DNA from: Symsagittifera roscoffensis | Taxonomy: Eukaryota; Xenacoelomorpha; Acoela; Convolutidae | Length of the DNA stretch: 64,000 nucleotides | Direction of reading: 5' to 3' | Assembly: GCF_963678635.1 (NCBI RefSeq) | Contig: NC_087066.1 | Location: 50,339,581-50,403,580 of the forward strand | Made by a program: the position numbers and the translations under genes | Shown here: piece after piece, positions 1-11,449 of the stretch | Numbering within the stretch: position 1 is the stretch's first letter | Layout of the letters: the number at the start of each line of letters is the position of its first letter | Notes under the pieces: model-generated | What the model saw: only the letters and a program-made list of their open reading frames with translations | Databases searched by the model: none | What the model was told of the DNA's origin: nothing

Positions 1-296
1 TCCTATGCTTGCGGTATACGCCTTGCTACTTAATTTTTACCGGGTGGTCCAATAAATAACTTACCATATCATAAACGTAGCTTGCGCTTTGTTCATGGCG
101 CAGCCTGTAAAAGGACCACTGGACCCAAAGAATTCGCTAAATATAACTAGTTTTTGGGATGGTCCGACGGTGCAACTACCCATGGAATGGAATAAATGGA
201 GCATTAGCTTGAAACTGCCACTGTTTGCGAAAATTGGAGAATGGTTGATTAAATCACTAATGTCAAAACCGATAGAAATGACGTTACCGCCTACTT
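1..296 (+). repeat. R-family fragment with gag-like start
   Basis: These bases are identical, as far as I can read, to 5891-6186, including an ATG at about 95 opening a gag-like frame (MAQPVKGP...). The match stops abruptly after GCCTACTT; the sequence that follows (AATAATTTCTG) is unrelated to the other copy, which continues for about 130 more coding bases. It is therefore a truncated copy of the R repeat family described at 5251-8880. No complete gene is present. Confidence 0.8.
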
Positions 297-576
297 AATA
301 ATTTCTGCTGAAAAAACTGGCCACACCTAGAATAAGCACAAAATTAAATGGTTACTGAAGGAAGAGAAGCAAAAACGGGTCACAGAAATTCGAAAACGGG
401 TCAAAGTCAAGTTGAAAATGGCCGAAGAAACGAGTTGAAATTCAGCAAATGACATATCAACTTGATTTTATTACTTGAAATGAGTGTACCATTTTCAAAA
501 AATGAGTGTACCTTCCCGTAACCTTCATTTTACGCTGCAACTTCTGATTTTACTAGAATGCAATATGGACCAGTTA

Positions 577-927
577 TTATAAGATTATAAAATTAGTCCA
601 TGTGCAAAGGTTCGTTACAACCGGTCGAAACGAACCAACGTTTCTCTTTGAGCAATCTAAGGGCGGGGAAGGAAAAAGAGCAAAAGCAAAATAAGAGAAC
701 GATCGTAGCGTACCTAGCAAGCAATCTCCGTGTTTTGTGTCACAACTACTAGTGTAGAGTGGACTCCCGTCATCCTGGAAGCAAATGTTAGTTCCTTTAG
801 TGATGGGATCCACGCAGATGAGGTACGGTGGACAAAAATCAGTCTGCCAAATGTTCGAGTACAAGAACTTGGACTCGTAAAAATTGGCTTCCACCAGGGT
901 TGCAGGGAATGTTCTGCTCTTCTCCAT
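577..927 (-). pseudogene. trypsin-like (S1) peptidase C-terminal exon, degenerate
   Basis: A 116-codon minus-strand frame reads like the C-terminal third of a chymotrypsin-fold protease. It has an ICVDP stretch followed by NICFQDDGSPLY where active enzymes have a GDSGGP-type loop, then a cysteine-bounded CLLGTLRSFS strand, and a terminal SFRPVVTNLCTWTNFII that matches the family's closing F-x-x-V...W-I helix. The usual D-S-G-G-P order is not kept (D-D-G-S-P), so the nucleophile position is doubtful and the protein, if made, is probably a non-catalytic homologue. The His and Asp regions are absent nearby, and a stop lies nine codons upstream of the first ATG. It is either one exon of a larger gene or a relic. 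I rely on motif resemblance, so the family call is moderate. Confidence 0.45.
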
Positions 928-2840
928 TTTCTTATCACTCTAATTTTCTTTCTGACGATGAAACTACACTTTTTGTGAATAAATTGCAAAATATTTTTTA
1001 GTTTTTTGGATACCAGAAATCACTCCTGATGGAAGTACTAGAATACTTTGAGATTTTCCGTTCCGCCCCCAGAGCCGAGAGAATTTTTGTTATCCACGAG
1101 GAAACATTCCGAAATTGAAATTATACTCCAAGTAACTCTATAGAACAATCAACCGTTTTTCTCGACACAATGATTTCAACTGATTGTTAAGTGCAATTTT
1201 TAGGTCAGCAAACTGAATTTGTGGAGCTTTTAGACCAAAGAATGGTCGCAGACATTTTTTGAAAATAAATTGCTTTTTGAGCAGTTTTGGAAGAAATAGG
1301 CCTAAAAAGTTTTTTGTGTAACTGAACGTAGCTAAGATTTGTACATAGATCGTGATGATTTTTTTGGTTGTTTTATTCAGTTAAAAGTCTCAAGAATTGC
1401 TCGTGCTTAAATTTTTTTTGCCCTTTGGTTTTCGATTTCTTTTCAAGTTTATTTCTTTTTTGTTGAAAGGAAGTCAAACTCCACTATTGAACAGCAAAAA
1501 TAAAAAGGTCAAGACAAACGTGGGTAACTTTAAGTTTCCAACGCTGATTTTAATGGTCAGATTTCCAGCAAAAATTTTAAATTTTACATATTGATCCAGC
1601 TTCCTCAAATCGGGCTAAATTTATCGAAAAATGCCAATCAGAAACTCTTCTTGAAATCCAACGAGCTTTAAGGGCATGTATTCTTATCTTAGAAATTCGA
1701 AAGTTCAGAAAACAAGTCAGTTTTTTAGTTTTTGTCTGTTTATTTGAGTTCATTGGCACTTTTAACTGTCTGTTGGCTTTGTTTTTTTTTATTGGAGGGT
1801 CCTCCTCTTTCAAAATTAATAGAAATTGACGCTAAATGAGCGATTAGAACTTTTTACGGTCGGTAAATAGCACTCGTACAGTAGTACTAAAGGTGGCTTT
1901 TATTGTGTTAGGAAGCTCATTTCGACAGAGCAACGCCATATCTAATTTTTCAATGTTAAGCTGTGAGGAGGGAGAGGAAAATGGAGAAGATTGAGTCCTG
2001 AATTTGGTAGAAGTGACTCCTAGTCCACTCATGCGCACATGTGTTCCATGATCCACTTCACTCCTGCATATTTTAATGATCCTATCATGCGAGACAGGCT
2101 CCGCTTGGAAGGCATCAAATAATTTCTACAATTTTCAATCTCAGTTTTCGCTCCAACCACCAAAAGTGTAGAGCAACTTTGAATTCAGGTGTTTTTCACA
2201 CAAATTCAGGTGCAACAAGTCAGCATCAGATTGCGTGTCGAATGGTATTTCTAATTAAAGCCATCTCAAAAAATCAGCCTTTTAATCAATCATTTGTATT
2301 ATTTTCAAGGAAAAATTGATCTTCATTGAAATGAAGTTTTCAGGCTCCTCTGAGTTTTTCAGACTTTTCATAAAAGCAAAAACGAAGACCAGCTTTTCTG
2401 TACACTTATGGAATTATTTTTTGAAATTCTTTCAACCACTCAAATCACGACTGAATTTTTTTTATTATCGAACCTCACTTGACCCACCCCCCGTGTAAGC
2501 GTTGAAGCTTTCTTTGAAATAACTTGTCCAGTTGAGAGCAGTTGGAACAACAAGATTGGTCGATTGCTCTGCACAAGGCACAGAATCTTCCAGTTACAGT
2601 TTGCAGAAAAATTTATCCTTTTTTTCGGTTTTCGAAATTTCATTGTTTTTCGGGTAGTAAAAAAACTTTACTAGCTTAATACAAAATACCGGTGGCTTTA
2701 GAATGATTGCTTAAACGTATGATTAGAATAGCGTACCAATTTAAGAGTGAAAGAGGTCAAACTGAAATTGGTTAGAAAAGTTCTTCGCTCTACAGATTTA
2801 ATTCTTACAGCAATGCTCAGAACAAGCTTTTCTTTCAGTT
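928..2840. other. no gene recognised
   Basis: AT-rich sequence with only short, unsupported frames on both strands. I see no splice-bounded exon, no transposon protein and no tandem repeat. A short motif ending GAGTGTACC occurs twice at about 480-515, just before this stretch, but it is too short to interpret. Confidence 0.5.
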
Positions 2841-3845
2841 CTGTTCATATTTGAAACAAGTTTTTGCCAGTTTGACTGAAATAAAGAAATCGAAACAAAT
2901 TTTTTTTTTTTTTTTTAATTTTCTCCATTTTTTTCTCAAGAATTTTCTCTTTGAATAAAGAAACAGTCTGATATAGTTCTAAAAGGCCGTGGAATGAAGA
3001 TCAGACTGGCCAAAATATAGTAAAAGTACTCTAGTGAAAGTAAATTGTGGATATTCAGCCTCTTAGCAAGTTTCGTCTACATTATCTGAAAACGAAAAAG
3101 TTTTTCTCGTCACTGATTGAAATTTTTTGAAATTGTTTTTGGAATCAGAATCACGACCATTAGAGCGTTAATTGGCAGTTGGGAAAAACTGATAGTTCAG
3201 GCATGCATTAGCAATATTCCAGCTTCTGATTCGAAACCATCTGGTTGGTTTATTATTTGTTATGTTTGAGCTAAAGTTTTTTTGTTTTCGTTTTTTAAAT
3301 GGTCATTTAGGAACATTTTGTTCTTCTTGAATGGAAGGAAAGCAGCACTAAATGGGAATTTCTGGTCGGACTAAAACTTTTTTGCAAAGAAAGCTTCGAC
3401 GCTTGGTTCATAGAACTCTGCAGAAACTATGATATGTCTTCGACATCAGTGGTTTAACTTGAACCAAATGGGTTCACTGGTCTCTGTGTTTCGTTCGTGT
3501 TGCCCCAAAAGGCTGTAGCTGATGATAAAAAAGATAGATTCAATTATTTGATGCCTAGTTTGACTAGTGCGATGTCGTTGCGAGGATGGTTTCCATACTG
3601 GTTGAACCTAAACAGTTCATTTTTCAAAATCCTTTAAAAAGGTGCAGCATGCGTGGAACTGATTGCACTATTAGGGCCTTTACTACTATTACATTGCCCG
3701 ATTATTTAGCCGAATAATCAGATATCCAATTTTCAGAATCGTAAACCAGGTAGTTGTGTAGTAATGTGACTTCTAAACTCTAATATCAGAAATCGGCCTC
3801 GGCCTAAAATGCCTTTAGACTTTCCGACTTGATGATTTTTACGTC

Positions 3846-4076
3846 AGTAGCAGATTTGGGGGCGGGGGAGGGGCAGCCTTCGGGGGAGCGCGCCAAAGAA
3901 CTCGTTTTTGTGCAATAATTTCCCTGCTGCGCAGAAAATATTGTCAAATTAGGCTCTATATAGTCATTTGCGAGAGCTCAAAAAATCAAATTGTTCGACC
4001 TAAAAAAAGGTAGACAAAGTTTTCGAACTGTTTTGTGAAATTCCCCCTCTCGCGAGGAAATCCTAGATCCCTCCCC
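3846..4076. mobile_element. hAT-like MITE, copy M1 (internally deleted)
   Basis: Starts near AGTAGCAGATTTGGGGG and ends near CCTAGATCCCTCCCCCC, an imperfect terminal inverted repeat of the CAGTGGCGGATCTAGG type seen at 55172. Inside are the family's GGGGGAGCGCGCC block, a CTGCGCAG block, and a ...TTCGACCTAAAAAAAGGTAGACAAAGTTTTCGAACTGTTTT tract that recurs in the other copies (the quoted parts are split over this line of sequence). About 140 bp present in the copy at 10311 is missing here. Assignment to hAT rests only on terminal-repeat style, which is inference. Confidence 0.55.
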
Positions 4077-4311
4077 CCACGTTATAGTATCACGGCTTAC
4101 GTTATCGTATCACCTCTATCGGATTCCGATGTTCTTATCAACGACAATTTTTAATAGTTTGGCATGCACTCAATTTTCCGATGGAACGTTCAGCTGAATG
4201 TTGTGCCAATTAATTGGGCTTTAACATTGCTTTTTTTGATCTCCATTCATCAGCAAATGAATAAGTTTGTCGGTCCAAGTGATTGAGAAAGAAACAAGCA
4301 GTTTTACTCAC

Positions 4312-4402
4312 CCTTCTGCCAAGAACACTTCTGAGTGAGGAATTGATCTGCGATAACCTCCGTCTGATGAAAAATCACCCACACAAATCTCGAAATTCGT
4401 GA
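4312..4402 (-). other. exon-like segment with consensus splice sites, copy 1
   Basis: On the minus strand a pyrimidine-rich acceptor (TGCTTGTTTTAG) at 4403-4414 is followed by 91 bases and then a strong donor (GTGAGT) starting at 4311. Two frames stay open across the segment, one giving NFEICVGDFSSDGGYRRSI-like residues and one giving FVWVIFHQTEVIADQF-like residues. I do not recognise either. The same segment with both splice signals is present at 10744-10834. It may be an exon of an unassembled gene or a captured exon fragment. Confidence 0.35.
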
Positions 4403-5250
4403 CTAAAACAAGCAGAGCTTCAGATCAAGTTAACATAAACGCTCCACTTTTTTTTTAAAAAAAATTGCATATCCAGAAATCTAACTAAAAAATGCTCATT
4501 CGGAAATCTCGGTTGTATCGGTTTTATGTGGTTTTGAAGTTATTGTCGGTTTGTAGTTGTCGTTTGGTGCATTTAAGGACTCTAACATGGGCAACTTTGT
4601 TTTTCGATATCTTATTTCGACAAACATATAAATGTATGTTTTTTTTCGACAGCTTTGATTTTTGAAAATCAATTCGGTGACTTCCATGTTTGTTTGCTAG
4701 TATGATATCGGCTTTGTGTTTGTCTTGGAGTATTAAGCCTTTTGAGCCTTTTATTGAATAATTTTAAGACCAGTGGTTTCATGTGAAATATGGATATTTT
4801 GATAACCCACAAATTCGAGAAATTTGGATTGTATCAGGTTCAAATTTAGAATACTTGAGTTTGATTTAACTTGCCTCCATTAATTTTATTGCAAAAATTG
4901 TGCACTACCCTCTCCTCCCCTTCACATCTGGACAAACCATTTCCACCAAAGGGTTCTCACATTTAGCTAACTCGTACTATACTGATTTTTGAAGGTCAAG
5001 CTCATTTTTTTTAAATGCGCCTTCGGTGATTTATCAAGAGATAACTTGGGTCAAATTGTGAGGCATGTTATTGAGGCATGGTTAACTTCTTGCACTAATT
5101 GTCACGTCAATGTGATTTCTCATTCTTTGAGAGCAATTTTGCACACCAAATTGAGGGGTAAAATCTTTGCACTTTCACACCTAAACAATACGACCTCTCA
5201 ATTAGCTACTGCAATTGCAGAGTCTGAAAACAGTTTTCCTTAAGTTTAAA

Positions 5251-8200
5251 TGAATATGTTCAAAAATTTTCTTCAAAGACATAAAGGAAGTTATAAGTCG
5301 TTCTTGAAATCAAAGAGTGCAAAGACGTAGAATAAAATGGTAAAGATCAGAATGAAATGAGTTAAACAAATGAAAAAGTAAATCTTTTTTTTAAAAAACT
5401 ACGAAAATCAGATTGTAAAAGTTTTGGTTTCAGTTCAATGGGTGGGAATTTTGATGCAATAATCAAAATTACTATTGATTTTAACAAAAATTGCTATTAT
5501 TAGTTGATTTAACCAAAACTTCTGTATGTGTACATATACGAAATTTTTTGGTCCGGCAACGCATTGGCTCCCTTCACGTTCAAAATTTCAGTGGTCATTC
5601 AGTAAAATCTCCCGTTCCCGTGGTGTACGCCCCGATACTAATATTTGCCAGCTTAACAGCCATTGTCTGCAAGGTTGGATTATCTTTTTCTGCATCTTAT
5701 GAAACTTCTCAAAACATATGTGGGTATTTTGACTAACAAACCAAAATTTTTGTTGCTTTCAACCAAAAATGATATATATTTATTATATGTATGTGTACAT
5801 ATTTTAAACTTTTTACAATGTGTACATGTTTTGTCAGAAAACGTATTGACTCCCTGGACGTTCAAAAAACCTAAGGTTATCAGTAAAATCTCCTATGCTT
5901 GCGGTATACGCCTTGCTACTTAATTTTTACCGGGTGGTCCAATAAATAACTTACCATATCATAAACGTAGCTTGCGCTTTGTTCATGGCGCAGCCTGTAA
6001 AAGGACCACTGGACCCAAAGAATTCGCTAAATATAACTAGTTTTTGGGATGGTCCGACGGTGCAACTACCCATGGAATGGAATAAATGGAGCATTAGCTT
6101 GAAACTGCCACTGTTTGCGAAAATTGGAGAATGGTTGATTAAATCACTAATGTCAAAACCGATAGAAATGACGTTACCGCCTACTTCAATCGAAGAACCT
6201 TCTGTAGATGACGAAATGGTTACGAATACTAGAGATCGTTTTATTCGAAACACACAACCTAGAACACGCGGTAGAAAAAGCTGGTTAGCTTTTTTTAAAT
6301 TGGCTGGCATTTTTTAAATGATTCGGCTTTAAACTTCAATCATTTCTGTAAGTTAAATAATTTTTCGTAAAATAACTTCAACAATCGCTCATTATTTACT
6401 CATTCGTGCGGTTATATTTATGAACCTTTGATATTCACCATTATATTTTAAAAGTTTTTTGTGTGGAAATTTTAAACCGCTTTACCCCTCAATAAAAAAC
6501 GCCACCGTTTCAATTATTATTTCAAACTTTGGGCTTCTGAGGCAGATAACCTTGACGCTCAGGCCTTGATTTTACCAGAAAAATGACGAAAATTGATTAG
6601 CATGGGGATTATTGATTAGCATGGGAATTTTTATTAGCATGAGTTCGATCAGCAGTTGTGCATTGAAAAGAGTGGTAGTTCTGAAGTTTAAACGAATATG
6701 TTCAAAACTTTTCTTCAAAGACATAAATGAAGTTATAAGTCGTTCTTAAAATCAAAAAGTGCAAAGACTTAGGATAAAATGGTAAAGATCAGAATGAAAT
6801 GAGTTAAACAATTAAAAAAGCAAAAACTTTTTTGATGAGAAGTTTTTGCTCTAAAAAATCGAATTTCTTAAAAAACTACAAAAATCAGATTGTAAAAGTT
6901 TTGGTTTCAGTTCATTGGGTGGGAATTTTGATGCAATAATCAAAATTACTGTTGAATTTAACAAAAATTGCTATACATAGTTGAATTAACCAAAACATCT
7001 GTATGTGTACACATACTAAATTTTTTGGTCCGGCAACGCATTGGCTCCCTTCACGTTCAAAGTTTCAGTGGTCATTCAGTAAAATCTCCGGTTCCCGTGG
7101 TGTACGCCCCAATACTAATCTTTGCCAGCTTAACAGCCATTGTCTGCAAGGTTGGAGTATCTTTTTCCGCAACTTATGAAGCTTCTCAAAACATATGTGC
7201 GAGAAAACAGCCCATCACAAAAAAAATTCTTGAAGTAGACGAAGTCATCAAGCATTTCAGCTTCAAACACATTTTCAGCTTCAAACTTTCTGTACGTTGA
7301 ATAAGAAATATTAACACTCGCTCATTCGTTTATATATATTTTTGCACCCTTGATATTCTCCATTTTATTTTGAGAGGGTGATTTTTTTTGTGAAAAATTT
7401 AAAACCGCCCTTCCCCTCATTCAAAAATCTGCGTAGGCCACCGCTTCGATTATTATTTCAATGTTTCGGCTTCTTAGGCGGATAACCTGGACGCTCAGGC
7501 ATTGATTTTACCAGAAAAATGACGAAAATTGATTAGCATGGGCATTATTGATTAGCATGGGGATTTTGATTAGCATGAGTTCGATCAGCAGTTGTTCATT
7601 GAAAAGTGTGGTAGTTCTGAAGTTTAAATGAATATGTTCAAAAATTTCCTTCAAAGACATAAAGGAAGTTATAAGTTGTTCTTGAAATCAAAGAGTGCAA
7701 AGACGTAGGATCAATGGTAAAGGTCAGATTGAAATGAGTTAAACGAATGAAAAAATAAAACTATTTTGATGAGAAGTTTTAGCTCCAAAAAATCGAATTT
7801 CGTAAAAAACGACGAAAATCAGATTGTAATAGTTTTGGTTTCAGTTCAATGGGTGGGATTTTTGATGCAATAATCAAAATTATTGTTGATTTTAACCAAA
7901 ATTGCTATGTGAAGTTGATTTAACAAAAATTTCAGTATGTGTTCATATATTAAGTTTTTGAAAAAGAGTATATATTTGGTCCAGCAACTCCTCGGCCCCC
8001 TCAATGTTCAAACAACGTAAAGTCCTTGAGTACAATCTCCTATGCTCGTGGTATACGTCCTGATATTCAGATTTGCCAGCTTAGCAGCCACTGTCTGTGC
8101 GTTCGAAGGCTATTTTTCTGCAGTTTTTGAAGCTTTTCAAATTATGTATGCGAGAAAACAGGCTATCCCATTTGCTTTTTTCTACTGAAAAAAAATTCTT

Positions 8201-8880
8201 GAAAGAGAAAAGTCATTAAAAATTTTGGCTTCATTTACTGATCCTTCTGTAAGTTGAATTTTTTTCGTAAGAAACTGCAACAACCGCTCTTTCGTTATTC
8301 ATTCGTGTGTATATGTTTTTGCACCCTTAATATTCTCCATTCCTACTTGATTGGATGATTCTTTTGGTAAAAAATTGAAATCGCTTTTGCCCCTCAATGA
8401 AAACTCTGCAAGCGCCACCTCGTCAAATTTTATTTTAAAAGTTCGGCCTTTGAGGCAGATGAACTTGATTCTATTTTTATTATTTTATTTACATATATAA
8501 ATCTACATCCGAATCTCAATCAGCATTTGTTCATTGAAAAGTGTGTTAATTCTTTGAAGATTATACGAGGGATAAGGGAAGTTTTGATTCCTAGGATTAT
8601 AGGGTAGGATAAAACAGAATAAAAAGATAAATGTTTGAATAAGATTATTTAAATAAGGAAATTAATAACAAAGTTTAAAAACAAGTTTTAGTACTAAAAT
8701 TCACTTCAAAATTACTGTTTCAAGTATCGAAGAATTATCAGGTTTATTTCTTCGAAATTCAGAAAAGAAACAAAATCAGATCGTTGAATTTTGATTTGAA
8801 CTCAGTGTGTGGGCATTTTGATTAAATAACCACAATTTCTGTTGTTTTTAATCAAAAATCTTATTTTTATAATTACATAC
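5251..8880 (+). repeat. diverged block of R-family repeats
   Basis: This block shares long stretches with the higher-order array at 22204-30224. Signature segments include GGTCCGGCAACGCATTGG, GATTAGCATGGGTTCGATCA, GACATAAAGGAAGTTATAAG and CTTGACGCTCAGGCATTG. Signature segments recur at about 5550 and 7027 (with a weaker version at 7977), and at 6640, 7574 and 8516, giving a monomer spacing of roughly 0.9-1.5 kb with truncations. It contains the best-preserved gag-like frame of the family (5979-6317). Short frames such as VVYAPILIFASLTAIVCKVG recur in several monomers, but homologous DNA is read in different frames in different copies, so I treat them as non-coding. Confidence 0.75.
5979..6317 (+). 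pseudogene. gag-like N-terminal fragment of an R-family LTR element
   Basis: The frame encodes 112 residues starting MFMAQPVKGP (internal ATG at about 5985). It resembles the N-terminus of the Ty3/gypsy gag at 12851 in this window. Both begin MAQP, then have an aromatic FW pair, a (L/Y)P-x-x-W-x-x-W segment and a proline/acid-rich stretch (EEPSVDDE here). The ATG follows TTC directly as TTCATGGCGCAGCC, the same arrangement as the LTR end/primer-binding site at 12846-12861. No capsid or zinc knuckle follows; the frame ends at TTTTTTAAATG. In the tandem-array copies the Trp codon after TSF has become TAG, so this copy is less decayed than its relatives. Confidence 0.5.
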
Positions 8881-8992
8881 ATTTATATATATATATATAA
8901 ATATAGAATGGGTTCATTGAAAAGTGTGTTAATTCTTTGAAGATTATACGAGGGATAAGGGAAGTTTTGATTATATATATATATTTATATCT
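8881..8992. repeat. AT microsatellite with a 65-bp templated duplication
   Basis: Runs of (TA)n flank an insertion whose sequence (TTCATTGAAAAGTGTG... to ...GGGAAGTTTTGATT) repeats 8528-8592 almost exactly. The copied tract is sandwiched between two AT-repeat runs. Confidence 0.75.
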
Positions 8993-9099
8993 CAGGCGAA
9001 ATGCCTCACAGGAATAAGGGTGAAAAAATTTGCCGAAGATAATAAAATAGAAATGTTGGTATCGACGGTGGTTGATCACCGCGCGTCAAGATAAGTAGA

Positions 9100-9299
9100 N
9101 NNNNNNNNNNNNNNNNNNNNNNNNNNNNNNNNNNNNNNNNNNNNNNNNNNNNNNNNNNNNNNNNNNNNNNNNNNNNNNNNNNNNNNNNNNNNNNNNNNNN
9201 NNNNNNNNNNNNNNNNNNNNNNNNNNNNNNNNNNNNNNNNNNNNNNNNNNNNNNNNNNNNNNNNNNNNNNNNNNNNNNNNNNNNNNNNNNNNNNNNNNN
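9100..9299. other. assembly gap (200 N)
   Basis: Exactly 200 N, the same length as the second gap at 30225-30424, so the number is a placeholder and the true size is unknown. The right edge opens inside the 3' end of a HINE-like element. Confidence 0.98.
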
Positions 9300-9381
9300 T
9301 TTTTTAATGTTATTACAGCTCCATAAACCTTAAAAGGCAGTCGGAACATTCAGGACTTCGCCCTGATACGAGCAGTCTTGT
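9300..9381 (+). mobile_element. HINE-like element, 3' end only (copy E)
   Basis: Contains the conserved 3' signature of the family described at 31487: CCATAAACCTTAAAAGGCAG, the GTCGGAAC subterminal repeat, a hairpin (here CAGGACTTCGCCCTG) and the terminus GAGCAGTCTTGT. The next bases (TATATTTGAAACAAG) match copy A of the segmental duplication, which has CTGTTCATATTTGAAAC at the same place, so copy A acts as the uninserted site. The 5' part is lost in the gap. Confidence 0.8.
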
Positions 9382-10310
9382 TTATATTTGAAACAAGTTT
9401 TTGCCAGTTAGACTGAAATAAAGAAATCGAAACAAAAGGCCGTGGAATGAAGATCAGACTGGCCAAAATATAGTTAAATTACTCCAGTAAAAGTAAATTG
9501 TGGGTATTCAGCCTCTTAGCAAGTTTCTTCTACATTATCTGAAAACGAAAATACGCACCAGTTTTTCTCATCACTGATTGAAATTCATTGAAATTGTTTT
9601 TGGAATCAGAATCATGACCATTAGAGCGTTAACTGGCAGTTGGGAAAAACTGATAGTTCAGGCATGCATTAGCACTATTCCAGCTTCTGATTCGAAACCA
9701 TTTGGTTGGTTTATTATTTGTTATGTTTGAGCTAAAGTTTTTTTGTTTTCATTTTTTAAATGTTCATTTAGGAACATTTTGTTCTTCTTGAATGGATGGA
9801 AAACAACACTAAATAGGAATTTCTGGTCGGACTAAAGCTTTTTTGCAAAAAAAGCTTCGACGCTTGGTTCATAGAACTCTGCAGAAACTATGATATGTCT
9901 TTGACATATTATCAGTAGTTTAACTTGAACCAAATGGGGTCACTGGTCTCTGTGTTTCGTTCGTGTTGGCCCAAAAGGCTGTAGCTGATGATAAAAAAAG
10001 ATAGATTCAATTATTTGATGCCTAGTTTGACTAGTGCGATGTCGTTGCGAGGATGGTTTCCATGCTGGTTGAACCTAAACAGTTCATTTCTCAAAATCCT
10101 TTAAAAAGGTGCAGCATGCGTGGAACTGATTGCACTATTAGGGCCTTTACTACTATTACATTGCCCGATTATTTAGCTGAATAATCAGATATCCAATTTT
10201 CAGAATCGTAAACCAGGTAGTTGTGTAGTAATGTGACTTCTAAATTCTAATATCAGAAATCGGCCTCGGCCTAAAATGCCTTTAGACTTTCCGACTTGAT
10301 GATTTTTACG

Positions 10311-10652
10311 TCAGTAGCAGATTTGGGGGGGGGGGGGGGGGAGGGGGCAGACGCCTTCACCTTCAGGGATTCGACATCCTGCCGACCCAAAGGGTCCCCC
10401 TACGATTTTGAGGTATCGTTTTTTGGATGCCCCTTTATATTTTTGTCTGACTGACCATTTAGCTTTCCTAAAGGCGCCTTCGGGGGAGCGCGCCAAAGAA
10501 CTCGTTTTTGTGCAATATTTTCCCTGCTGCGCAGAAAATATTGTCAAATTAGGCTCTATATAGTTATTTGCGAGAGCTCAAAAAATCAAATTGTTCGACC
10601 TAAAAAAGGTAGACAAAGTTTTCGAACTGTTTTGTGAAATTCCCCCTCTCGC
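10311..10652. mobile_element. hAT-like MITE, copy M2
   Basis: Same family as M1 but with the internal segment retained (GATTCGACATCCTGCCGACC...). It begins CAGTAGCAGATTT and is followed by a 16-17 base G run. The end opposite the G run is lost where copy B has its ~175-bp deletion (CTCTCGC joins directly to TTTAACATTGC). Confidence 0.6.
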
Positions 10653-10743
10653 TTTAACATTGCTTTTTTGATCTCGATTCATCGGCAAATGAATAAGTTT
10701 TTCGGTCCAAGTGATTGAGAAAGAAACAAGCAGTTTTACTCAC

Positions 10744-10834
10744 CCTTCTGCCAAGAACACTTCTGAGTGAGGAATTGATCTGCGATAACCTCCGTCTGAT
10801 GAAAAATCACCCACAAAAATCTCGAAATTCGTGA
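10744..10834 (-). other. exon-like segment with consensus splice sites, copy 2
   Basis: Second copy of the 91-base segment at 4312-4402, again with a TTTTAG acceptor upstream and GTGAGT donor downstream on the minus strand. Upstream bases differ by small indels. One substitution changes the residue after FEI from Cys to Phe in one frame. Product unknown. Confidence 0.35.
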
Positions 10835-11449
10835 CTAAAACAAGCAGAGCTTCTGTCAAGTTAACATAAACGCTCCACTTATTTTTTAAAAAAATTTGCA
10901 TATCCAGAAATCTAACTAAAAAAATGCTCATCCGGAAATCTCGGTTGTATCGGTTTTATGTGGTTTTGAAGTTATTGTCGGTTTGTAGTTGTCGTTTGGT
11001 GCATTTAAGGAATCTAACATGGGCAACCTTGTTTTTCGATATCTTATTTCGACAAACGTATGAATGTATGTTTTTTTCTACAGCTTTGATTTTTGTAAAT
11101 CAATTCGGTGACTTTCATGTTTGTTTGCTAGTATGATATCGGCTTTGTGTTTGTCTTGGAGTATTAAGCTTTTTGAGCCTTTTATTGAATAATTTTGAGA
11201 TCAGTGGTTTCATGTGAAATATGGATATTTTGATAACCCACAAATTCGAGAAATTTGGATTGTATCAGGTTCAAATTTAGAATACTTGAGTTTGATTTAA
11301 CTTGCCTCCATTAATTTTATTGCAAAAATTGTGCACTACCCTCTCCTCCCCTCCACATCTGGTCAAACCGTTTCCACCAAAGGGTTTTCCCATTTGGCTA
11401 ACTCGTACTATACTGATTTTTGAAGGTCAAGCTCAATTTTTTTTAAAAG

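Larger units (their letters stand above)
2841..5250. repeat. segmental duplication copy A
   Basis: From the segment starting ATATTTGAAACAAG this region matches 9382-11448 base for base with scattered substitutions, and its last ~240 bases match 19614-19850. Two large indels separate the copies. Copy A lacks about 140 bp inside the MITE at 3846, and copy B lacks about 175 bp around the equivalent of 4045-4225. Copy A is uninterrupted where copy B carries the Ty3/gypsy composite, so it preserves the pre-insertion site at about 5010-5025. The duplicated DNA holds a MITE and one exon-like segment but no full gene. Confidence 0.9.
9382..11448. repeat. segmental duplication copy B, left part
   Basis: Matches 2845-5012 with a few percent difference and the indels noted for copy A. 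It carries the longer version of the MITE (10311-10652) and the second copy of the exon-like segment (10744-10834). It is interrupted after TTTTTTTTAAAA by the Ty3/gypsy composite and resumes at AAAATGCGCCTTCGG (19613). Confidence 0.9.

Noticed and set aside
4989-5243. 84-codon frame shared with 19647-19856 as a gene
   Set aside because: It lies in a duplicated repeat module related to the R family, has no motif and no regulatory context, and its start is not conserved between copies.
5491-7300. Recurring frames reading VVYAPILIFASLTAIVCKVG as a conserved small protein
   Set aside because: The DNA is repeated, but homologous monomers (24334, 27430) are open in a different frame, so the frames are by-products of a repeat rather than a conserved protein.
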